Of a stretch of DNA of 64,000 nucleotides, positions 46,401-58,400 are shown in pieces. The notes under the pieces are model-generated. The model searched no databases, was not told the origin of the DNA, and saw only the letters and a program-made list of their open reading frames with translations. The stretch is from Stercorarius parasiticus. Lineage: Eukaryota > Chordata > Aves > Charadriiformes > Stercorariidae. A program made the translations under genes and the position numbers. The stretch's first letter is position 1. The number at the start of each line of letters is the position of its first letter. Location: contig VWZL01004643.1 of assembly GCA_013396915.1 (NCBI GenBank), positions 1 through 64,000 on the forward strand, given 5' to 3'.

Positions 46401-49400
46401 GCTCAGGAGTCAGGTTTGTCACATCACCTGCAGAAAACAAAAACAAAAAAGGATCGATGCAGAGGGACTGTGAACCCCAAGCGCCTTTGGTGGGTGTTGA
46501 AACAGAAACCTGGAGACGAAAGCGGCTCTTAGGATACTTAATTATCATGCTGATGCATTTCAGGTTATGCTAGAGAACACGTGCACGTATTTCGATTGGG
46601 CCGATTCCTCCAGTTTTACGGCGCTTAATTCATACGGAGTAACGCACCAAATAATCAGCCCCAAATATACTTGTCTCAATCAACTGGCCATTACTGAGTC
46701 CTCAAAACTTTCTCACACTGCAACGTGCTATCAGCAAGGTAATCTCTCAGATGTCTTCTCCCCGCGAAGAAAACATTCTGGGGACCTTCCTGCTGGAAGA
46801 TGCTATGCAAACAGATATTGTCACATTGTCCTCTCAACTGAAAGCTGCTTTCATTCGATAAAAACCCCAGGATTTCCTCCGCTTCCACCAGCCACCCAAT
46901 AAAGCAGAAACCCAGGATTTCCTCTCGTCCCACCAGCCACCTGATAAAGCAGAGGGTCATGGCAATCCCTTTGATTGTGGGAAGTCAGGTTCTTTGGGGC
47001 TTGAATATCAGAAGTGAGCTTCTTTAGGACATGAATATCAAAAGTTCCTGTTATGTATCTGCTTTTGAAATAATAAGCCATAAATAGACAACTCGATTGT
47101 ACCTTTGGTAAGAACTCTCCTGGAGCAGTCAAGGGTTTATTTATTTTGCTTTAAAATGCTCTGCAGTTGTTTTGTTCCCTGCCTTTTGATGTGGAGCCTG
47201 GGTGCAGGCCTGGGATGGCGAAGCCGCGCTCCCCTCCCCAGCGCTCCCCTCGGTGAGGACAGAAGCGGGGAGCGAGAGGTAGGATTCGGCAGGGCACATT
47301 TGCATCCCGGGCGCCCTGTCGAAGCCCATGTGATTCCTCTTAGGGCATAGATCTTTACTAATCACCCGAGCAACAGCATCACATGGCAGTCAGCAGGGCC
47401 TGGAGCTTAACCCTTCATCTCTTAGCACAAGGTACCCAGGTCGTGCATGCAGGGAAAGCAGAGGGATGCTAACATTCCAGGCATTTTTCCTCTGGATGGC
47501 CTGTCTTCCCATCACACGCTGGAAACTTTCACTCCCCTATGCCACCAAAAGCCACTTTTGCAGAGGCTGGGTAACAAATATGGATGAAAGGACCTTTTAA
47601 TGCCTCGCTCCCTCTTTCTAGAGGTGGGAAATGGGGACTTTTCCCAGCAGCACTATTGGTCTCATGGTGCGCCTTTCATTTATCGGGCTCCGCAAGGGAC
47701 TGCTCCAAATCTGTGACAGTGACACAGAGCTCTGTGCATGTGGGAAAGCTACGTTTTGTCTTTCCCCCTCTCTACCTGACCCTCCAAGCTCTATCCCCAA
47801 CCTTTCCATCCCCACCGCTCCCTTCACCTCCTTTCTCCCCCCTCCTCCTGCTGAGTCCTAACCAGGGAAAAAAAGACATTCCATAATGCAACGTGCAAAA
47901 TGCTCTCTGCTCACAAAGCCACCAAGGAAACTAGCATCCCTCTGCCTTCTCCCCTGGCTGGTTCCTATCCCATTTGCAAGGGGATGCTGTAGATGTGAGC
48001 TGCCGAAGAGCAAGGACCGCAGCAGCACCTCATGCACCGGGCACTCAGGTCCGGGAAACCCAGAGCAGTTATGTCCAGCAGGTTTGCAAGGCTCTACTTG
48101 TCCTGATCCCACTGCAGATTCCAGTTCTCCACTGGCGTTGCCTTGTCCCTGTCTCCCAGCACCTCCTTGCACCAGGAAGGTCTCTTCTGAATCTACCTCG
48201 GGATACGCTGGTTGCGTTTAATGCCCCTTCAGCCAGTGAATCTCCTTAGCAAAACGCAGCAATCGTTTTTAAAAAGTGAGGTTAGAGCATGTACATCAGA
48301 GCGTAACAGGAAAGCAAGGGAATGCAAAGAGACTGATATAAAGTTTAACCTTAATTCCTGGTTTACAGGTTCAGTCATATATTCTTAATTTAGCATTAAC
48401 GCCCTGGCCTGGCTGTGAATAAAGGCTGAGCAGGAGGCGGGTGTGCACAGTATCACATTCTGCTGGATCCCTCAGGCTCAGCTTTCCTGAGTTTATTTTC
48501 TGCCCCTCCTGAATAATTACCAGTCTAGTTCTTTCCAGGCCTTTTGTTATGGGAATAAGATACACTTTTTGTTAACAGTGACTGTAATTAGCTACTGGAA
48601 CAGCACAAAGATGGACTAGGAGACCAGGAGAGCTCTCCAGGCGTTTCAGACATCCGTTGGGAGATCTCTTCTCAAAGGTCTGCTCAAGCTCTGCCAGTAG
48701 CTCAGCTCCCACCCAGCCCAAGGGATCACCACCTTTACCAGGTCAGGAGGACGCTCTGATCTGGAAGGACCCAGGGCACAAGCAGCATCGCGCTCTGGGC
48801 TCACACCTCCACTTCTTACCCACACCTGGACACCAGCTTCCACTGAAAGCCTCTTTCTGTTTGTCACAGGCAAAAAGCTCTCAGGCCAAATGTTCATTTT
48901 TCTGAGGCATCTGCAGGTTTTGCTCTCTGCCTTCCCAAACCTCACAGAGAAACCGTGTGCTGGTGCTGCCAAGAAAGTGCCGAGCTGCCGCCCTTGCCCA
49001 GCTGGCCAGGAGAGGAGGAGAGCATCAGTGGTCCCCAGACCGAAACAACATGCCTGGATTCAGGATGCACCACCCGCTTGGGAACCGCGGGCATCTTCAG
49101 CCTCTGGGCAAGGCAGGGTCCAAGCCCAATTGGTGGCCTGCCGGGCTGTAGAGACGCTTTGTCTGCGTGTCAGGAGGACCGCCTGCCCTCCAGGACACAT
49201 GAGCAAAGAGGAGGGAAAGGCAGCAGGGGAGCAGCACTGAAGCAAAGAAACAAAGACAAAGCCTGGCATTTCATTACTCTGTGGGTGGGCGGGGGTGACA
49301 GATGGAGTGATGGATGGGTGGGACATGACTAATTACTTGCAAACCTCTTCCTTGCACCCGCCGCAGCACGCACCTAACCCATCTCTTTGAAGTGCCAAAA

Positions 49401-52400
49401 TGCAGCTACCGGCAAAGGAGTGGTGTGGAGGCAGCCAGGAGAGGAGACCAGGTAGGGAAGAAAGGGGCTTTTTGTTCCTCCTCAACACTCGAGGAGCTGA
49501 CACCTCGCTGCGCTCTCCCTGCCTCACCTAGCAAGAGTTGTAGCTCTCCAAAAACCTGCGGTGAGTTTCTGAACTTCACGTCTCTATGCTCCCACCGCAA
49601 AATGGATTTAGCAACATGTCAGAACACGATTAAATACCCAGAGGAGCTGAGATCTATCTCTTCCCACTCCAAGGGGACAAGCTCGTATTCTCAGGTGTCC
49701 GGCTGGTGCACCTTTGCCACAATGTTTGCTTCTTTCATGCTTTATTGCTTCCTGGTTGCATGAGAGGAGCCTGGGCTCCTTAACGAATACACCCCAAAGA
49801 TCGCAGCCCAGCAGAGCAATGTCCTCTCCCACCATCACCACAACAAGGCTCTGTCCCACCCCACCTACCAGCAGATCACCAGAAAGATAATTTGCGTCCA
49901 CCAGGAATGCCTTTACAGACGTAACGGGCACCACATTATATGTCTTGTGGCCAAAAAAGCCAGGCTCCAGCAGCGATGCTGGAAAGGCATCCCAGATGTC
50001 TTCCCACATGGGCCAAGCTGTAAAATACAGTGGGTGAGCTCTGACTGTACCCGCAAATCCTCAGAACAGAAATCCATCACGCAAAGATACCTCCTCTGGT
50101 GCAGAGGCCCCACAGGTGCACCGGAGGCTGAGAAAGCATCCAAGAAGCACCACGTGCCTGCCTTGTTCTTACACTTACCCACTGGTGTTTGCTATTGGCC
50201 CCAGCTGGAGACTGGGGACACCGGGTAGATGGTCCAGCACTGTCATTCTTACCTCCTTCCTCTAATACAAACGCTCATTAGGACCTGCTGTTCAAAATGG
50301 AGGCACGAACCTATGAACCTCAGCTCCAGACACTCTGCATCTTTCAAGCCTGAAATGTGCAGTTCAAGCCTCCAGACTCTGGAGGTTTGAGTTGCAGACT
50401 TTGGATCAAATCAAGGGTTACACACCTGCAGGTGAGGCTGCCGAGCGTGGCCTCCACTGCTCCCACGGAGCGAGAGGTCCGTTAGCAAGAGCGTCCCGGG
50501 CAAAGGCGTGCTCTGCCCACCCTCCCGGTGGCCCGTCCTCCCCAGCCCATGCAGCCCCGGCTGCTCTCTAGGCAATGCCCTGCCCATGCCCGGCACCCCG
50601 GCGATCTGAAACCTGGTTTGAACTGGCTGTTCAACTGCACTCTGCTCTACAATTAACCAAATTAAGGTAACAAGCTCTGACATAAACCCCATTTGCTGAT
50701 CTTGCCAGCTGCCAAGACTCTGGTAATTGCGCGGCGATGGGTCACCTGGGGCCCTTCTGCGGGAGGGACCTATTTCGGGTCCATGCGCTGCATGTTCAGA
50801 CCCTTTCTTTGAAAATGTTCATTTGCTCCCCAGTCATGTCCATTCCGGTTTTAATAGCACAGCAATCTTCTCTTGCAGAAAGCATTTAATGATAATTAAA
50901 TATTTTTAATTTGCCTAAACAGCAAGGAGAGGGAACACAGCCATCTAGAGAGCTCAGCGAGAGAAGGGGGGGTGCTCTCAGCGCATCTCGCTCATGGAGG
51001 AAACCAAGCCAGGGAGAAATATGTTGTATATATGAAAAACCCCAGAGGAGAAGATCCACTCAGCTGTTGAGCCGTTTCCTGAGAAAAGCAGCAATAATTC
51101 AATCGGCTGAGTCAGAAAAACAAGACGGCAAGAAACACACAGGGGCCAGGGTTAGGAGAGCATCTCTTTGGCAGCTCGTGGATCCCCATGAAATGCACAC
51201 TCAATAGCGACATAAGGTGTTTGCTCCTCTCTGGTCACTGCCACTCTGCAGACAGCTTTGCATTAAGCAGTTTTGAACAGCAGCTGTTAAACCCGGGTCC
51301 CGTAGCAGATGAGTTTATGGGTCTGAAAGACACCACCAGAAACCCCGGAGCAGCAGAGAGGGCATCCAAGGAGGAGCCAGAGCTCCTGAGTTATGCCCTT
51401 GGTTCTCACCACCAGCTGCTGCCAGGCTCTGACACCTCCCCTCATTTCAACAACTTTCCTCTGTTTTATGGAAAAGTTCCTCTCTCCTCCCAGTGCTGGG
51501 AAGCTCTGGCAACATTATTTCTCCCCCAGGGTGAAGCCAAGGGTCTGGGCTCCTGGATTCAACTCCATGCCACGCACTACTCGAGCTTCGCAACTCCTCC
51601 TTTTGCAACAGTCCACCAAGACGCTACTCGGGCCAGAGAGCGTTTTGTTACCTTTCCCGCCTGCTCTGCATCCCGCAGATATGGCCAAAAAAAACCTTTT
51701 ACCCTCCTCCTAAGCAAACGCCTCCTGATTTTTGCAACCTTCATGTCTGCCGGCATGATGTTAGCTGATGAGAAATAAAGAAGCAGACCCAGCAGCAGCG
51801 GCAGGAGCCCTGGAGTGATGCACGGCGCACAAAACGCCGTGCCTCCTCCGGGAGCCAGAAAGTGCAGAGGCAGCACAGAGACCCTGGATGAACAGGGTCC
51901 CTTTGATCCTTCGGACAGCGCGGAAAACTGTCTCCTGAATGCGCCCATGTCAGGGCAGATTAACAGCAAGGTGCAAACCGTAAACAAACCACCCAGTGGG
52001 TTTCCAGCCACTTCCATAAGCTTGGTTTTTTTCCTTTTCATATCTGCACAACAGGTTCAGTCCGCATCCATAGAAACTTGTGATCGAGAATGACAAACAA
52101 GAATGTGCCACCTGACCAGGCTCTGGAGGGGCTAACCAGAGCCAACCAGCTTGACGTACGTGCAGGAGAGCCAAGAAAGAACATTTGGGGAGGGCAGATC
52201 CTCCTGCCTGTCACCATCACCTCTAGCACCACAGGCAAGGCCATTCATTTCAGCCCAGCAGGTGAAGGCTGGGGGAAAGGATCGATATAAAATGCAAGCA
52301 ATAGCACGCGTGTAGACACACACAGAGAGCTATCGGCTGCTCTGATACACCTTAGGCACGAACAACTGCTGCTGCTGCAACCAAAGACTTCAGAGAGACA

Positions 52401-55400
52401 GACAGAGGCGATCCAGACAGAAATGCAAAGAAGCAAATACCAAAGTATTAGCTGCTCTCTAGTTAAATACGTCTGCATCGCTGGCATAGCTGCACTTGGA
52501 AAAATGAGAAGGCAACAGAGGCTTTCATGTCAGCTGCCTTAAAACCCACTCAGCCCACACCAGTGTGAGCAGGGTCCCCTGTGGCAAGTCCGAGATGTGC
52601 TCCTCAGCCTCCAACGCAAGGCACCGGCCTTGATGCAGCCTGGCATTTGGCGGTTTGTTCAGGATACCAAAAATGAGCAACATGCTACAATCCACAAATC
52701 CTTGGATAAGGCAGGTTTTCAAGACGTCAAGGCACATTTCCACCCGGAAGAGTTAATGCAGCTATGAGCCTCCATACGCAACGTTAAACAAACAACAGTT
52801 CACATCATCATTACAGGCCAAGCTTCCAGCCTGTGCATACAGAGCCGCCCAAAACCTCACAGCCATCATAACGAGAAGCACAGGTCACTGACCGCCTGCT
52901 TCTTTATTTTGGTTTTGGTTTTTTGTGGGGGTTTTTTTTTGGTGGTGGTTGTTGTTGTAATTAAATGCATTTTGTTTACTTTTGGACAGGCAACTCTGCA
53001 CTTGTAAAATGCAGAAGTCCTATCACGCTGAACTCTATCCTTGAATCTGTAATTGCCAAAAATCTTCTGGGCAGAGAGGGCAAGAAAAGAAAAAAATTGT
53101 CTGAGCAGAAACGAACCACTGCTGACTCCAAACCAGCGCAGGCAAGCTGCGTAGCACGCTAACCTGCCATGCCCACCTGGCCCCAGCATTTGCATTCACC
53201 TTTGGCAGGAGAAGAAATCAAAGATTAGAGAGCGAGAGGCCCATAAAACATAATTGTGTTGTATCAGCTCTCCAGCGTTAAGATGCCTGATTAATCTCCA
53301 ACATGTGGTTGATATGATTTAGAGGTGCAGGATGCTGGCAGCTTTCCCAGCTTCCTTGTTCGTGCTCTCCGTCGGTACAGTCTTCCACTCTCCATGTGCT
53401 CCGCCAGCAAGAGGGTGAGTAAGGGAAGCACAATAGCTTTCCTTCAAAGCTTACGGCTGGAAAATCACGTTATAGCGGCATTTCTGAATGCCAGTGAAAC
53501 AAGAAACAGCACGGGCAGCTGCAGGGCACGCTTTCCTTGCAATCTTTTGTGCACGAGCCTCAGCCTCAACTTGCAGGGACACACTGAAAAGCTTGAAGGA
53601 CGTTTATTATCCATAGGCTTTGCCTCCCGCCTGCCAAAGAGGGATCTACCGTTTAAGTTAGTCATGGGCTGGCTGGGTGAACACCCATCTGGTTTGGCTT
53701 TGGGCTCCAAACTTGTCTCGGACACCAACAGCTCCACCATCAGTAGATTCTCGTGTCCCAGGTTGCAGCCTAGAGCCAGTCCCTTGGGTGAGCCCCAGTG
53801 CAATGGCTACCCTGCCGCGTATGACGACCCATGGTGTGCACAGAGACATTGCTGCATCTACCCTCAGTCAGCAGGTCACAACTGCTGCGGCAGGAAATAA
53901 AAATAAATAAATAAATAAAAAGAAATCAATTGAAAACAAACTCCTAAACATCGAGCTGCTAATCAAGTCCGCTCTCAGGTTCACCCTACGGACACAAGAG
54001 GTTACGAGACCAGGTCAAAGGAAAACCTGTGGCAGATTTCTTTAGCTATGGCAAGTGCTTATCCATCTCTGGATGGCCAAGCGTGATTAAGTGTAGGTAC
54101 AAACCTACGCTTCCTAATTCAGACAACGACCACTCTTGTTTCCTCTTAGTATCCTTGTGCCATTGTGCTTTGAGACCTGAGGGAGCCTGAAGATTGTAAT
54201 TACCAGCCAGAAAGTTAATTTTTCCTGCCCTGTCAGGACCACCCCTCCGGAGCAGCCCGGCCCTCCCCAGGCTAACCGCTGTATCCGCGCCTCTGCTGCC
54301 TGCGCAGCTCATCCCGGCTCTCACTCCACATCTGGCTCAAGGGGCTTTTTTGGGACACTCAACTGACGTTGCCACTGGCAGCAGAGAAGAAAATCTTGGA
54401 GGAAAGGAAGAGTGAGTAAACTTTCCCGCCCTCGGGTCTTTCTTAATCACAGGATTTTTCATAGAACAAGGCAAAGAAAAAACTTTTCTCAGGGAACTCG
54501 CGAAATAACCCTCCCAGAGACCAAACGGTAGTTTTGTAGCAAAAGACAAAGGGATTCGATAACTGGAAGTAGTACCCAGATGTGCGCACACACCCACAGC
54601 GCCAAGGGGTTGCCTCGCACCTGGAGTATTTAGGTAGTATTTTTAGGAGGCTTCACAGACATGCACACATTAAAGCACACATTTATGACTGAAGGTTTCA
54701 ATCTTCATTTCGGCACTTTCAGAAACCCTCCCGTGTCGAGTTCAGAATTTGCCAGCCACAACTACGCCTCTAAATACCTTTTTACAAAGAGCAAATGATA
54801 TTGGGGTGGGGGGTGCCAGTGCTGGCTGATACTGTACGCATCTATTTAAAGAAAAAAAACCAAGATTAAAACCAAAACTCTCTGCCTAATCTAAGTTCTC
54901 CATGGCAAACGTCTGGAGTTAAACCTGCTTATTTTGTCCTTAATTCACCCCGTGCTTGTTCAGCAGATGGAACTCTGCTGGTCTCTGACAAGCCCAACGA
55001 AGGGATTTAGAATAATGCTGCTGCCATCAAACAGGCACTCCAGGCACCGCAGATGAGAAATTAAAGATTAGAAATCAGGCATTAAGAGGGGAAAAGGGAC
55101 AATAAGTTCAATAAAAATAATTCAATAAAACGAGCGTTAAATTCTATTTCCCTAAGTCCCAAGCGCCCAATTTTATTTTATTTTTTAAGCAGAAGTGCTG
55201 GTGCGGAACGGCAGCGAGGGCTGGAGCCCAGCGCCGCAGCACTCCCCGAATGCGCCACAGCCAGGAACGGCACCTCGCTGCTCGAGCCGCTCAAGGGCAG
55301 ATAAACATTTAGAGAAACCCCAGGACATCAGCAACAGAAAAGAATATATATCTATCTGAAACATGCCTGTAATATTTTTTTTTTTTAAATTTTTTGACAT

Positions 55401-58400
55401 CAAAACCTTTCCTGAATTTCCTCGCATGTAAAAAGCAAGAGTGAGACCTTAAAGATCTGCACTTTTTTTGTTACCATTTCACGCCTAGGTTATTTTTAAA
55501 GGCAGTGTGAGGTGCCGGGTGGTCGGGTATGAAGAGCACAGCTCCAGACCTCCGTGTCACACCCAGTGCAGAAAACATCCCTCAAACCCGCACAGCCACT
55601 GTCCAAACCCGCACGATCTAGCCCCAGGCCTCCTGCTCGCCAGGTCAAGAACATGGCCAAAAAATACCCATTTTCGGCTGGACAGAAGGCACTTTGTGAG
55701 AGCTGGTAAAACAGCAGAACCAAAGATAAACCTAGTTTTTATAAGAGTGGAGTGAAAAAATCCTGACCCTGTCTACGCTATAAGTTATTTATACTACTTA
55801 AGTCCTCCAGACTGGTGGGCTGTACTGTTGAGGGTCCATATATAAGGTTTTACACACTAATATACTAAGCCCAGGACACTGAACTTTTAAAGCAACACAA
55901 CTCTAGCCCCACAAAGGCTTTTGAAAGTGTAACTTCTGTATTAGTAAAATAATTGCACCCCAAGTGGGTCAGCTAGACTCAAGTCAACTTTCAAGCAGCT
56001 GAAGGGCTGTCTGAGCAGGAAACCAGCTTCTACCCTCCTTCTGAAGTTTCATGAAAGAAGTGATGTAAAGCAGCTGTCCGCAGAAAGATCAGAAGGAAAC
56101 GCTACTTTCTGTGTGGTAATATTGCCACATATTTCTTTGTCTCGAGATGTTACTGCTTTTCTGAAAATAATGAAAACGCCCAATGAAAGGATAAAAAGAA
56201 AAAAGAGCCAAAAGCTGAAGGCAGGAGGTCAATAGAGAAAGCCGTATTTCTGTGAAGTCTCAGAAGTTCCCGCATTTCATCAAGAAACTGTGGTATTGCT
56301 CCTCTTCTCTGTTTATGGATACCGTAAACATAAACCAGCAACGGGACAGTAACCATTAAAGCAAGTTAATCGGCACTGCTCAGGCGCTATCCCCAGCGCC
56401 GTGGGAACACACGATCCCTTGACCGCTGAAACTGCAGCCCCAGACAAATCAACTTGGTGTATATTTCACCCCAATAAAGACTCAATGTACTGAGCTGGTG
56501 GTGGTGAAGAGTCCTCTTTGTCCAAAGAGCAATGGAACTGGTATAACAGAAAACGAGGGCGCACAGAGGAGCGGTAAAGGCACAGCACTGTGGTTACGTA
56601 TGGGACGCGGGATCACCCACCTATTCAGAGGTTAAACAGGCTTTTAGAAAAAAGTTACACATTCAAAAGCGTCAGTCAGCACTTTAAAAGGCTGGGTCTG
56701 TACTATTTCGCCTGGAGAAGATCCAGCAACGCTGTACTGTCCTACTAACACACAGCGCAGCCCCAGAGAGCGCACACGGTGGCTTCCACGGGTACCAGGT
56801 TTACTCCCCTGCTCCATGGCAGGTTCGACTCACTCAAACCATTCCCGAGAGGCATTTATTAACCTGTTCTTGTGAATCTCCAGTGAGACAGCCTTCCTAG
56901 ACAATCTACTTGAGCTCTGCATTACAGTTAAAAGTGTTTTTCTAATGGCTGATTTAAATTTCCCTTGCCTCACAGCCTGCAGCCATCGTTTCTTGTCCCA
57001 ACAAAGACGGAGAACAGTGCAGCGCTTCCCCATTTTCAGTATGCTTTAAGTGATGCTAGTATGCTTTCCTTCAAGAAAAAAGAAAAAAAAGAGTTTCTTG
57101 AAGTATCCCTGCTACTTAAAAGCATCAAGTTACCTGGCGTGACTTAAGGAAAAGTTGAGAAATTTGCAACATGTATGTGGAAGCTAAGCAAGGGCATATG
57201 ACAGGAGCTTGCACGTTCTTAAGGACTTACCAGAAAGCTTGCAACTTCCATAAGGAGATTAAGAAAATCCATGTTAGACCACAGGCAGAATCCCAGGCGG
57301 TATGTTGTAAAAGAGGAACTCAGACAAGCAGTAGTGTGACACTTAGGACAAGGCGTAAACACGGGCTTTGTGAGGAGCATCCTCTGTAGAACCCGAGGTT
57401 CCCATTCTGAACCAGCTTGCTTTACGTTGAGTGTTCTGAGCACAGACAGGAAGAAAAGGTCTTTCCCTTCGGATGTTAACTAACTGCTGCTTTTCATCTT
57501 GTTACCTTTCACTCTGTCTGCAGTGGCCAGGTGGTTTAGCAGGAAACTAAATGTCACATGGAATGAGCTATACTGCAAGATGCACACAAGTCATAGTCGT
57601 ACCTCTCCAGACCTACAAAGACTCGAAACCGTGCTTCAAAGGCGGTAAAAAGCTTCCGAGACAGAAGAGTACAGCATGGGGTTTTTTGTAGACAAAACTG
57701 AAATCTCTTATTGGTTACAGATATAAGTCAATGGAAATATCACGTATTTACACCTGAGGAACCTGGGCAGAAAGTGATTGACCCTCAACAGAAGGACAAA
57801 AGATCAGCACAGAGGGAGGGAAGGTGATTCTGAAGAAGCAAATTGAGATTGTTACCTGCAAGCGAAGAACAATTGTCATGACCTTTTACCAGTAAAATGT
57901 TAAAGAACTAACAGAGATTTATGTTTACTTATCCTTTTCCTTCTTAGAGAGGAAAAAACGTTCAGCAAAGCAGCCTGGGGAGATATAAAGAGGAAGGAGG
58001 TATATTTTGTGATAAGCCTCAAACAATGTTCCTGTTGAGCGTAGGCAGTGAGCTGGAATAAAATAAAACTTCTGCTAAAGCAAGAAATTCTGCAAAGACA
58101 GCACTGGCTCCCATAGCTGAGACGGGAATTAAAAAGACCCACGTGCGCACACAAACATACACACACACACACACACACGCTTGCCAGTACAGAGATAGGA
58201 GGGACTATCTATAGACTTTCACCCACATTTAACAAATAGGGCCTGTATTGTTCCCTAAGCAAAGTTTATTTTCACAAAACTTGCATAAAAAAGCACACAG
58301 TAAATCTTAGCTGCGCGGATTAGTTAATCAGATGGGTTTGGAACAAAGTATCTCCCCAAGTTCGAGAGGATTTAAAGCGTGCGTGAAGAAAACAAGCAGA

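Noticed and set aside
51188..51778. Plus-strand open frame of 196 codons in SLC7A5 intron 2
   Set aside because: No recognisable family; a minus-strand frame (51577-52041) overlaps it. Not supportable as a gene.
53325..53900. Plus-strand open frame of 191 codons in SLC7A5 intron 2
   Set aside because: No domain, an antisense overlapping frame, and it runs into a microsatellite.
56780..56850. Possible tRNA B box ('ggttcgactc')
   Set aside because: No A box at the right distance and no foldable cloverleaf around it.
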